In this document: positions 6,670-13,588 of the stretch, in pieces | Layout: every line of letters starts with the position of its first letter | How positions within the stretch are numbered: position 1 is the stretch's first letter | Assembly (NCBI GenBank): GCA_036721445.1 | Contig: DAIMKZ010000053.1 | Span: 1-13,588, forward strand | From: UBA4055 sp036721445 | GTDB lineage: Bacteria > UBA4055 | Reading direction: 5' to 3' | DNA length: 13,588 nucleotides | Made by a program: the position numbers and the translations under genes | The notes under the pieces: model-generated | The model's input: the letters and a program-made list of their open reading frames with translations, nothing else | Told to the model about the DNA's origin: nothing | The model's database searches: none

Positions 6670-7521
6670 TTATTTATCTCCTCTGAATTTATAGCTGAGC
6701 ATTTTATAGTACAGTTTTGCGGCAAGAAAATCCGGATGCCTTAATCCCGGTACCGGCGCAAGCTCAACGATATCGAAACCGAGCACGCTTCTTGAGCCGA
6801 ACACTTTTGAAAGAAAACAGAGCGTTTCATCCCAGAAAAGACCTCCGGGTTCAGGCGTGCCAGTGGAAGGCATTATTGACGGATCGAAAGCATCCAGATC
6901 GAATGTGATATAAACATCGGCGGTTACCTTTTCCAGCGCTTTCTCCATCCAGTCGGGATCTTTATGAATATCAGCAGCGAAAAAGCATTTGTTCATATCC
7001 AGATGTTCTTTCTCCGAAATGTCCATACTTCTGATACCTATCTGAACAAGGTTCGCTGTCTTTGATGCCAGATGAACAGCGCAGGCATGGTTGTATTCCG
7101 ATCCGTTGTACTCCTGTCTCAGATCGGTATGAGCATCGAAATGCAGAATTGTAATGCCGTGATGTTTTTCCGTAAATGCTTTTATAATCCCGATGCTGAC
7201 AGAATGTTCTCCGCCGAAAAATGTCGGAAATTTATCAGTTCCAAGTATTTCACGGGTTTTGAGATAAACAGCATTGTACATTTCCTCCGGGGAACCGAAA
7301 TTATTTAGTTCCGGAAGTATATGAATACCGTTTTTCCATACTTCAGAGTCGGTCTCGATTTCATAGAGCTCCATATTAGCAGCCGCTTCAAGAAAAGCCC
7401 CGAAGCCTTTATCGGCTCCCTTACCCCATGTGCTCGTCCCGTCATAAGGTATGGGCTGAAGAAGTACTGCCGAATCTTCTAAAGTGCAGTATTTTGGATC
7501 TGTGTCACCGAAAGTTCTCAT
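6670..7521 (-). CDS. speB: Agmatinase / ureohydrolase-family protein
   Basis: This enzyme hydrolyses agmatine to putrescine and urea using two Mn ions. The arginase-fold signatures are all present: GGEHS with H106, HFDAHTD with D129, H131 and D133, and FDLDAFDP with D208 and D210. E224 in the TGTPEPGG segment and H145 are consistent with ureohydrolase substrate loops. Length (283 aa) is normal. The ATG overlaps the TGA of the decarboxylase gene by 4 bases (ATGA), so the two proteins are translationally coupled. Arginase, guanidinobutyrase or formimidoglutamase cannot be fully excluded from motifs alone, but an adjacent arginine decarboxylase makes agmatine the best substrate guess. Confidence 0.87.
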   Translation of the reverse strand: MRTFGDTDPKYCTLEDSAVLLQPIPYDGTSTWGKGADKGFGAFLEAAANMELYEIETDSEVWKNGIHILPELNNFGSPEEMYNAVYLKTREILGTDKFPTFFGGEHSVSIGIIKAFTEKHHGITILHFDAHTDLRQEYNGSEYNHACAVHLASKTANLVQIGIRSMDISEKEHLDMNKCFFAADIHKDPDWMEKALEKVTADVYITFDLDAFDPSIMPSTGTPEPGGLFWDETLCFLSKVFGSRSVLGFDIVELAPVPGLRHPDFLAAKLYYKMLSYKFRGDK

Positions 7522-8927
7522 TCGTCATATCCCAGTATTTTAAGCATCGTATCTACGGACTGTTCTTCACGGTATAAAAAATCGATCACATTGCCTGTTT
7601 TATCCCTGTCGATAATAACGTGCTTCGGATCTGGAATCAGGCAGTGCTTTATTCCTCCGTAGCCGCTAATGGAATCCTGATAAGCTCCGGTATGAAAGAA
7701 CCCGAGATAAAGAGGTTCGGGGTTATCGTCTTTAAAAGTGGGCAGAAGAATCTGCTGGTCCATGTCTTCTGAATTGTAATAATCGGATTTGTCGCAGCTG
7801 ATCCCGCCGATGCTTACTCTTGTATAGTCGTTGTACCATTTATTTATAGGCAGAAGTATGAATTTCTCGTTTATTGACCATGCATCAGGGATAGTGTTCA
7901 TGACGCTGTTGTCGACGATATACCATTTCTCGCTGTCATTCTGCTGTTTCTGCTCAAGTACTTTAAATATTATCGCACCGCTCTCGCCGACCGTAAATCT
8001 CCCGAATTCTGTAAAAATATCCGGTTCCTCAACATTATCGTTCTCGCATGTCTCCCTTATATTTCTGACGATCTCTCTGACCATGTGATTGTAGTCGTAA
8101 TCGAACCCGAGATGGTTCCTGATCGGAAAACCGCCTCCCAGATTGAGAGAATCGAGGGACGGGCATACTTTTTTGAGCTTAGTATAGAGATTTACAGCTT
8201 TTTTGAATTCTCCCCAATAGTAAAAGCTGTCCTTTATGCCTGAATCGACAAAGAAATGAAGCATTTTCACGGTATAGTCGGGATTGTCTTTGAACCTTTT
8301 AATATAAAAGTCAACGATCTCTGTGTTTCTTATGCCTAATCTTGATGTATAATACGTGGACTGCGGATCCTCATCAATAGCCATTCTGATGCCGAACGTC
8401 AATTTTCTCCTGCCTCCGGTTATGCTCTCAATACGGTCGAGTTCCTTCGGACTGTCTAAAACTATAATGCTGTTATTAAAACCTTCATCCTGTATGGAAA
8501 ATATTTTTTTCAAATATTCTTCGGTCTTGAAACCGTTGTGTACAAGGATCGTGTTCTTGTCGAATTCTCCTTTTTTGTATAGTCTTTTAATAAGGTCTAT
8601 ATCGAATGATGATGAAGTTTCCAGATTGACTCCGTGCTTCATTGCGGTACCGATAACATGATGATAATGGCAGCATTTTGTACAGTAGCAGAAATGGTAT
8701 TTTCCAGAATAACCGTTGGCTTTTATGGCTCGGTTGAACAAATTCTTTGATTTTTTTATCTGGTCTCCGATCTTAGGCAGATAGAACATCCTCAAAGGAG
8801 TTCCGTATTTTTCGATCAGGTATTTTAACGATACTCCGTGAAAAGTAAGGTATCCCTCGTCAATGTCAAAACCTTCCTGGGGGAAATAATACGACTGTTC
8901 GATCAGGTCGAAATAAGTTGTTTTCAT
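7518..8927 (-). CDS. speA: Biosynthetic arginine decarboxylase, short Bacteroidota-type, PLP fold III
   Basis: The product is a 469-residue pyridoxal-phosphate decarboxylase of the alanine-racemase fold, predicted to convert arginine to agmatine. K84 in YCTKCC is the likely PLP lysine. GGGFP (264-268) and TEFGR (306-310) match phosphate-binding loops, C378-D379 corresponds to the catalytic Cys-Asp region, and Y416 in GAYQ lies in the C-terminal barrel. It is much shorter than the E. coli SpeA type (about 630-660 aa) and matches, by recall, the approximately 465-aa arginine decarboxylase of Flavobacteria. The ATG overlaps the udp stop by 1 base (TAATG) and has a GGGGGG site upstream. Specificity for ornithine, lysine or carboxynorspermidine is possible but less likely next to an agmatinase. 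Confidence 0.85.
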   Translation of the reverse strand: MKTTYFDLIEQSYYFPQEGFDIDEGYLTFHGVSLKYLIEKYGTPLRMFYLPKIGDQIKKSKNLFNRAIKANGYSGKYHFCYCTKCCHYHHVIGTAMKHGVNLETSSSFDIDLIKRLYKKGEFDKNTILVHNGFKTEEYLKKIFSIQDEGFNNSIIVLDSPKELDRIESITGGRRKLTFGIRMAIDEDPQSTYYTSRLGIRNTEIVDFYIKRFKDNPDYTVKMLHFFVDSGIKDSFYYWGEFKKAVNLYTKLKKVCPSLDSLNLGGGFPIRNHLGFDYDYNHMVREIVRNIRETCENDNVEEPDIFTEFGRFTVGESGAIIFKVLEQKQQNDSEKWYIVDNSVMNTIPDAWSINEKFILLPINKWYNDYTRVSIGGISCDKSDYYNSEDMDQQILLPTFKDDNPEPLYLGFFHTGAYQDSISGYGGIKHCLIPDPKHVIIDRDKTGNVIDFLYREEQSVDTMLKILGYDE

Positions 8928-9703
8928 TATGCTTTGATCCCCCCTCTTTTATTCAGCATATACTCAAGTGAATGACCCAGTGCGAGAGCGAGATTTTCTT
9001 CAGCTTGTTTCAGGACCGAATCATCGGGCGTCTCGTTTCTAGTCCTGTTCACGATCACCGAAGCTATGCAGCCTGCTTTTAAGCCGAACGCCGATGCCAT
9101 CGTAAAAAGCGCAGCAGATTCCATTTCAAAATTCAGAACATTGAGTTTTTGCCATTGTTCCAGGCTGCCTTGAAAGTCCTTGATCACATATTTTGAAAAT
9201 GTATCATACCTCTCTTGTCCGGGATAAAATGTATCCGACGAAGCGGTAATACCTGTATAGTACGGTACTCCGGATGCTTTTGCACCGGCGATTAGTGAAT
9301 TTGTCAGCTCGATATCAGCTACGGCAGGATATTCTACAGGTGCGTAATGTCTTGAGGCCCCGTCTAGCCTTACGGCTCCTGTTGTTATTATCATGGAAGG
9401 TATATTAATGTATGGCTGGATCGCTCCCGTAGTGCCTATTCTGATAAAATATTCAATTCCGAGTCCGGCCAGTTCCTCAACAGCGATGGAAAGCGACGGT
9501 CCGCCTATGCCGGTCGAACATATAAGGATCTTATTTCCGCCAACTTCTGACAGCCACGAAGTGTATTCACGGTTCGTTGCAAGAAATGCGGCATTAACGC
9601 TGAGTGTCTTAGCTGTCTTTTCCACACGCCCCGGATCGCCCGGCAGGATAGCGATCTTTGCGTTTCTGATCATTTCACTTGTCAGTTTTATATGATATTT
9701 CAT
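8927..9703 (-). CDS. udp: Uridine phosphorylase
   Basis: Udp reversibly cleaves uridine with phosphate to uracil and ribose-1-phosphate in pyrimidine salvage. The 258-residue protein resembles the enterobacterial enzyme along its whole length. The phosphate-site residues are G22, R26, R45, R88 and T91. The uracil-specific Q163 and R165 lie in FYPGQERYDT, and the ribose-binding EMES motif is at 193-196. These Gln/Arg residues favour uridine over purine nucleosides. A modest AAGG site precedes the ATG. The gene overlaps the start of the arginine decarboxylase by 1 base, so it is probably co-transcribed with the polyamine genes, though no metabolic link is obvious. Confidence 0.93.
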   Translation of the reverse strand: MKYHIKLTSEMIRNAKIAILPGDPGRVEKTAKTLSVNAAFLATNREYTSWLSEVGGNKILICSTGIGGPSLSIAVEELAGLGIEYFIRIGTTGAIQPYINIPSMIITTGAVRLDGASRHYAPVEYPAVADIELTNSLIAGAKASGVPYYTGITASSDTFYPGQERYDTFSKYVIKDFQGSLEQWQKLNVLNFEMESAALFTMASAFGLKAGCIASVIVNRTRNETPDDSVLKQAEENLALALGHSLEYMLNKRGGIKA

Positions 9704-9721
9704 TGGAACCAGCCTTAATTT

Positions 9722-9727
9722 ATTATA
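9722..9727 (-). promoter_or_regulatory. Possible -10 element upstream of udp
   Basis: A perfect TATAAT occurs on the minus strand 18 bases before the udp ATG, just past the stop of the thiamine pyrophosphokinase gene. No good -35 hexamer lies 16-18 bases further upstream (only T-rich sequence). It could be a weak internal promoter for udp and the polyamine genes, or chance in AT-rich DNA. Confidence 0.3.
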
Positions 9728-9729
9728 TA

Positions 9730-10380
9730 TCAGGAATTCTTATTAAAAATAAGAACGATCACACCTTTTTCAAAATTAATTTTCTGATTATCTTCAGCTG
9801 TCAGATTGCTAAGACCCAAAGGTATATTTCTTGACAGAACCTCATTTTTCAGCCCGTATTTAAAACCATCAAGAGTCACTCCATGACATTCATCCGTTCC
9901 TGCGAACACCGAAACCGTCGAACCTTCAGGAAAACCGAATTCATAAATCTCAGGCGCAATGCACGGGAGAAAGAAAATATCCTCATTCTCACCCGAAAAA
10001 GTGATCTTCATCCCTCTCGAAGCAAAATCAACAGCAGTTTCGTAATTGGAAATAAAATGATCGGCCCTTCCGCCCGACGCCGCAAAAACCAGAACATCAT
10101 TCACATTTTTCTTATACACAAGATCAAGCGCGAGAAAAAAATCAGAACGGTCCTTATCAGAAGGAAAAATGATCGTATCCATGACCGGAACTTTTGTATC
10201 AGGCTTAGAAGAATCCATGTCCCCGATATGAATAACAGGCGGAACATAAATCCCTTCAAGATGAGCAATACCACCGTCAACCGCGATCACAAAATCAGGG
10301 TCTTTCCCAAGTGCATCCCTGAACCCGCCGTCGCAAAAGTCCTGACCGTTAAGAACCAGTATAGCCTTTTCAGTTTTCAT
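9730..10380 (-). CDS. thiN: Thiamine pyrophosphokinase
   Basis: The enzyme transfers pyrophosphate from ATP to thiamine, making the cofactor thiamine diphosphate. The 216-residue protein shows the family order: VIAVDGG (31-37), IGDMDS (52-57), SDKDRSD (74-80), GGRADH (103-108), then the C-terminal thiamine-binding beta domain with GVTLDGFKYGLKNE (167-180) and LSN (190-192). I use the ATG at 10380, where the homology starts; an in-frame TTG 30 bases upstream has no ribosome site. The gene lies 40 bases downstream of clpX, without a clear terminator between them. The coding strand seems richer in T at third positions than its neighbours, judged by eye only. No thiamine riboswitch is visible nearby. 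Confidence 0.88.
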   Translation of the reverse strand: MKTEKAILVLNGQDFCDGGFRDALGKDPDFVIAVDGGIAHLEGIYVPPVIHIGDMDSSKPDTKVPVMDTIIFPSDKDRSDFFLALDLVYKKNVNDVLVFAASGGRADHFISNYETAVDFASRGMKITFSGENEDIFFLPCIAPEIYEFGFPEGSTVSVFAGTDECHGVTLDGFKYGLKNEVLSRNIPLGLSNLTAEDNQKINFEKGVIVLIFNKNS

Positions 10381-10420
10381 AAACTCGTTCCGAAAATTGT
10401 AAATCAGCAACGAATAAGTC

Positions 10421-11641
10421 TTATTTAAAGCTGAATTTCTTTTTCCCAGTGACGATCTTGTCGTCGATGGTTATTTTTTTCGCGTCTTTATGATCGGGAA
10501 GGTGGAACATGATATCGTTCATTATATGTTCGATGATGCTCTTGAGTGAACGGGCCCCGGTCTTTCTTTTTATGGCTGTTTCGGCAATGGCTCTTATTGC
10601 TTCGTCAGTAAACACGAGTTCACAGCCCTCCATTTCGAAAAGCTTCTGGTACTGCTTTATCACCGCGTTCTTCGGTACTGTAAGTATGTGCTCAAGGACT
10701 TCTATGTCAAGATCATTAAGTGCTTTAACGACGGGAAGTCTTCCGATTATTTCGGGTATCAGACCGAACTTGAACAGGTCCTCGTATTCTATATTGGAGA
10801 GTATCTGATCTGATGACATTGTATGGACATTCACCTTGTCAGAACCGAAACCGATCGTCTTTTTACCGAGTCTGTGCCTTATGATGTCCTCTATTCCGTC
10901 GAAAGCTCCGCCGCAGATGAAAAGTATGTTCGTGGTGTCAACTTCGGTGAGTTTCTGCTCGGGATGCTTCCTGCCGCCTTTGGGCGGGACCTGTGCTTTG
11001 GTTCCCTCAAGGATCTTGAGCAGTGCTTGCTGTACGCCTTCGCCTGAAACGTCTCTTGTGATGGAAGGATTTGACGATTTTCTGGCGATCTTATCTATCT
11101 CATCAATATAAATGATCCCCATTTCGGTCTTTGCGACATCGTAGTCGGCCGCCTGAAGAAGTCTGACTATGATATTCTCGACATCTTCGCCCACATAACC
11201 GGCTTCTGTAAGAACAGTTGCATCAGCGATAGTAAAAGGAACATCGAGTATCCTTGCCAGAGTACGGGCTATAAGAGTCTTGCCGGTTCCTGTAGAACCG
11301 ACCATGAGAATATTTGATTTTTCTATCTCGACATTGTCTTTCTTAAACAGATTGCCAAGTCTTTTGTAATGATTATAAACCGCTACCGAGATAGCTACTT
11401 TTGCATCATCCTGGCCTATTACATACTCATCAAGTTTTTTCTTGATCTCCGAAGGGACAGGAAATTTCGCCGGGAGACTTTCTTTCGCCTTCTTTTTTAT
11501 CGTAATGTCGAGATAATCTTTTGCGTGCTCGACACATTCTTCGCAGATAAAGGCGTTGTCTCCCGCAAGAAGAGCCTTTACTTCCCTGTCATTTCTTCCG
11601 CAGAAGCTGCATTTATCCTCTTTATTGTAATTCCGGCTCAT
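10421..11641 (-). CDS. clpX: ATP-dependent Clp protease ATP-binding subunit ClpX
   Basis: ClpX is the AAA+ unfoldase that feeds substrates into ClpP. The 406-residue protein has the N-terminal zinc-binding domain (C11, C14, C33, C36), Walker A GSTGTGKT (115-122), the GYVG pore loop (148-151), Walker B IIYIDEID (176-183), the RKH pore loop (224-226), the IGF tripeptide for ClpP docking (263-265), an arginine finger in GRLP (R301) and the sensor-2 GARSL (R364). All parts needed for activity are present. Its ATG overlaps the clpP stop by 4 bases (ATGA), with an AAGGAAG site inside the end of clpP, suggesting balanced coupled synthesis of both subunits. Confidence 0.98.
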   Translation of the reverse strand: MSRNYNKEDKCSFCGRNDREVKALLAGDNAFICEECVEHAKDYLDITIKKKAKESLPAKFPVPSEIKKKLDEYVIGQDDAKVAISVAVYNHYKRLGNLFKKDNVEIEKSNILMVGSTGTGKTLIARTLARILDVPFTIADATVLTEAGYVGEDVENIIVRLLQAADYDVAKTEMGIIYIDEIDKIARKSSNPSITRDVSGEGVQQALLKILEGTKAQVPPKGGRKHPEQKLTEVDTTNILFICGGAFDGIEDIIRHRLGKKTIGFGSDKVNVHTMSSDQILSNIEYEDLFKFGLIPEIIGRLPVVKALNDLDIEVLEHILTVPKNAVIKQYQKLFEMEGCELVFTDEAIRAIAETAIKRKTGARSLKSIIEHIMNDIMFHLPDHKDAKKITIDDKIVTGKKKFSFK

Positions 11642-12234
11642 TTAGCTTCCTTCTTATTCGAGGTGAATATCTTGTCTATTAGGCCGTATTTAAGTGCGTC
11701 TTCAGAGGATAGAAAATAGTTCCTGTCAGTATCTTTCTCAACTTTTTTCAAGGTATTACCGGTAGTCTCGCTCAGTATCCTGTTGAGAGTTTCCCTGGTC
11801 TTTTTCATCTCTTCGGCAGCTATCATAACATCAGAGGTCTGACCCTGAGCTCCGCCCCACGGCTGATGGATCATGATCCTTGAATTCGGCAGGGCTATTC
11901 TTTTACCCTTTGTGCCTGCTGTAAGAAGTATTGCGCCCATACTGGCGGCCTGACCGATACATATAGTGGATACATCGGGTTTGATATAGTTCATTGTATC
12001 ATAAATGGCGAGTCCTGCTGTTACAACTCCTCCGGGGCTGTTGATGTAAAGTGAAATATCCTTATCAGGATCTTCAGCCTCAAGATAAAGCAGCTGGGCA
12101 ACAACCAGACTGGCGAGGTTATCCTCGATCTCGGAATTAATAAAGATTATTCTCTGTTTAAGAAGCAGTGAATATATGTCGTAGGCCCTTTCTCCTCTGC
12201 CTGACTGTTCTATAACCATGGGTATTAAAGACAT
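11638..12234 (-). CDS. clpP: ATP-dependent Clp protease proteolytic subunit ClpP
   Basis: ClpP forms the tetradecameric serine-protease chamber. The 198-residue protein contains the triad S98 (GQAASMGA), H123 (MIHQPWGG) and D168 (VEKDTDRNYF), plus the GGxxxAGLAIYDTM oxyanion region (68-81). A short N-terminal stretch before SGRGERAYDIYS is probably a processed propeptide, as in other ClpP. The ATG follows a strong GGAGG site and lies 11 bases after the tig stop. The order tig-clpP-clpX is common in bacteria. I see nothing unusual. Confidence 0.98.
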   Translation of the reverse strand: MSLIPMVIEQSGRGERAYDIYSLLLKQRIIFINSEIEDNLASLVVAQLLYLEAEDPDKDISLYINSPGGVVTAGLAIYDTMNYIKPDVSTICIGQAASMGAILLTAGTKGKRIALPNSRIMIHQPWGGAQGQTSDVMIAAEEMKKTRETLNRILSETTGNTLKKVEKDTDRNYFLSSEDALKYGLIDKIFTSNKKEAK

Positions 12235-12245
12235 TGCGCCTCCAT

Positions 12246-13484
12246 TTAGTTATTTTCAGTTTCGCTCTGTTCTTTTGCAGGTTCAACAAAACTGACTTTG
12301 TTCTTTGCTAAAAGTATATCTCTCATTTTCCTGTCGAGAAGATCGTCTTTGAGCATCTGTTTCTTTTCTTTGGGAGAATAATATTTCTCCACTTTTTCAA
12401 TATCAATGGAATTTTCTTTTGCGATCTCCTCAAGACGGGTCTTTACATCCTCATCGCTTACGGTAATATTTTCATTTTCGACTATTTTATGTCTGATGTA
12501 TTCCCATTTGAGAGACACTTCGGCGTTCTGACCGTATATGTTCTTCATCATTTCTCTGTCAATGCCTTTACCGTACTGCTTACGGGCGTTCTCTACAAGA
12601 TCATCAATGTAGCGGTTAAGTATTGTGGGCGGAACATCAAAATTGTCGTGCCCCTCAACTATCTTTTTTGCCAGCTTGTCGAATATTTCTCTGCTTTCGT
12701 TCAGCTCTCTGTTCTTTTCAAGCCTGTTCCTGACATCTTTCATGAGTCCTTCAACACCCTCGATCGCGGGATCGTAGCGCTTCACGAATTCGTCATTGAG
12801 TTCAGGAAGTATTTTTTCGCTAACTTTGTCGATTCTGACCTCTAAATCATGTTCAGGGTTTTCGTCAACTTTTACAGTTTTGCTTTCACCTTTTTTCATG
12901 CCTATGAACTGCTCATCTATTTTTTCATTCTCATTTTTTCCGATCTCTACTGTCTGTTTCTGCCAGTCGGATCCGGCCGGTCTTATTGAAATATCCACGA
13001 CATGACCTTTTTTTACAGGGTCGTCTGTCTCTTTCTCAGACGAATAAGTGTCAAGAAGGCGGTTGAGCGAATCTTCGACTTCTTTCTCAGTAACTGCGGA
13101 CCTATTCTGCTCTACTGAAATGTCTGAATAGCTTCTAAGTTCGAATTCCGGAAAAACTTCAAGTACCGCGGTAAATGTAAGAGCATCGTCTTTTCTGTCA
13201 ATATTCTCAATTACTGGTTCAGAGAGCGGATAAATATTGTTCTCTATCAAATATTCTCTGTAAGAAGAGTTCACGGCCTCGTTCACGGCTTCAGCCTCTA
13301 TACCTGCCGCAAATTTTGTTCTCAACATAACTTCGGGTACTTTACCCGGCCTGAATCCGTCAACCTTAGCGGTCTTTCTGAATTTCTCAAAACTTGTTTT
13401 TCTATATTTATCAAGTTCGGCCCCGTCAATTTCAAAACTTACTGTTTTCTTATACCCTTTTTCAGTCTTTGACTCGGTTTTCAT
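12246..13484 (-). CDS. tig: Trigger factor, with reduced FKBP domain
   Basis: Trigger factor is the ribosome-associated chaperone that meets nascent chains at the exit tunnel. The 412-residue protein has the N-terminal ribosome-binding domain with the signature GFRPGKVP (43-50), then a middle domain (about 155-225), and a long charged helical C-terminal domain ending in an Asp/Glu/Lys-rich tail. The middle domain is an incomplete FKBP fold: the GxxDGxxFxGG loop and the insert after the PEEY-type strand are missing, so prolyl isomerase activity is doubtful. The overall length is below the usual 430-480. The ATG has a GAGGAG site and overlaps a possible upstream ORF by 4 bases. It is the first complete gene of the minus-strand run. 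Confidence 0.93.
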   Translation of the reverse strand: MKTESKTEKGYKKTVSFEIDGAELDKYRKTSFEKFRKTAKVDGFRPGKVPEVMLRTKFAAGIEAEAVNEAVNSSYREYLIENNIYPLSEPVIENIDRKDDALTFTAVLEVFPEFELRSYSDISVEQNRSAVTEKEVEDSLNRLLDTYSSEKETDDPVKKGHVVDISIRPAGSDWQKQTVEIGKNENEKIDEQFIGMKKGESKTVKVDENPEHDLEVRIDKVSEKILPELNDEFVKRYDPAIEGVEGLMKDVRNRLEKNRELNESREIFDKLAKKIVEGHDNFDVPPTILNRYIDDLVENARKQYGKGIDREMMKNIYGQNAEVSLKWEYIRHKIVENENITVSDEDVKTRLEEIAKENSIDIEKVEKYYSPKEKKQMLKDDLLDRKMRDILLAKNKVSFVEPAKEQSETENN

Positions 13485-13588
13485 TTGTTCTCCTCTTGTT
13501 TTTCCTTAATTCTGTCAATTTTTACCCATCCTATTCTTTGTTTCTGGACGGAAAGAATTGCGTAAGTAAATTCTGCGGAGGTTTTTTT
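13481..13588 (-). CDS. Possible C-terminus of an upstream gene, partial
   Basis: Reading the minus strand from the right edge, one frame stays open for 35 codons and ends at a TGA that overlaps the tig ATG in an ATGA arrangement, as do several other gene pairs in this run. The residues begin KKTSAEFTYAILS and end KEKQEENK, with a basic-acidic charged tail. The tig ribosome site GAGGAG would be read as Glu-Glu in this frame. No family is recognised. The stretch is short and could be open by chance, but there is no clear promoter in the same interval, which supports tig being internal to an operon. Confidence 0.45.
   Translation of the reverse strand, partial: KKTSAEFTYAILSVQKQRIGWVKIDRIKEKQEENK

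Noticed and set aside
6669..6725. Upstream TTG start for the DHS-like gene
   Set aside because: It would overlap the agmatinase gene by 56 bases. The ATG at 6668 has a good GGAGGA-like site and begins the recognisable homology.
9737..9755. 8-bp AT-only inverted repeat with a 3-base loop at the end of the thiamine pyrophosphokinase gene
   Set aside because: It lies in coding sequence, has one G-C pair per arm and no following T-tract, so it is a weak terminator candidate.
10413..10425. Short AATAAG/CTTATT dyad after clpX
   Set aside because: Only 6 bp with a single-base centre and no T-tract; too weak to call a terminator or operator.
9883..10428. 181-codon plus-strand open frame opposite the thiamine pyrophosphokinase gene
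   Set aside because: It is very rich in Arg, Lys and Asn, has no ribosome site or homology that I can see, and mirrors a gene with all kinase motifs.

Overview
The window looks like a piece of a bacterial chromosome of moderate GC, most likely from the FCB superphylum (Bacteroidota or a relative such as Cloacimonadota, Marinimicrobia or Delongbacteria). Two things suggest this. The gene trio arginine decarboxylase (about 470 aa), agmatinase and deoxyhypusine-synthase-like protein closely resembles a cluster I know from Flavobacteria. The small secreted protein at the left has the 'SxNY' plus Fn3-like architecture I associate with Cloacimonadota-type genomes. The assignment is by recall, not by search.

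Left part, plus strand (1-1085): the 3' end of a surface or tail-fibre-like protein built from about 17-residue NTxxG repeats, followed 12 bases later by a small signal-peptide protein with three [ST]xNY motifs and an Fn3-like C-terminus. A bidirectional hairpin terminator (1099-1122) separates them from everything to the right.

Right part, minus strand (about 12.4 kb): one nearly gapless run of housekeeping genes, read from right to left. (i) Protein folding and turnover: the C-terminus of an unidentified ORF, then tig, clpP and clpX. (ii) A thiamine pyrophosphokinase gene and udp. (iii) A polyamine block: arginine decarboxylase, agmatinase and a DHS-like protein, linked by 1- and 4-base overlaps and a 1-base gap. 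(iv) The yceD(DUF177)-rpmF-plsX-fabH-fabD-fabG block for ribosomal protein L32 and fatty-acid/phospholipid synthesis. A strong sigma70-type promoter (TTGACA, 17 bp, TATATT) lies between blocks iii and iv. A long-looped hairpin with a T-tract lies between rpmF and plsX and could act as an attenuator.

No mobile element, CRISPR array, tRNA or rRNA is visible, and there is no gene-free stretch above about 100 bases. Most of the window is conserved housekeeping sequence. The most interesting part is the polyamine module: its last enzyme belongs to the deoxyhypusine synthase family although bacteria lack eIF5A. It keeps the catalytic lysine but differs at other active-site positions, which points to a homospermidine-synthase-like or other polyamine-transferring role.
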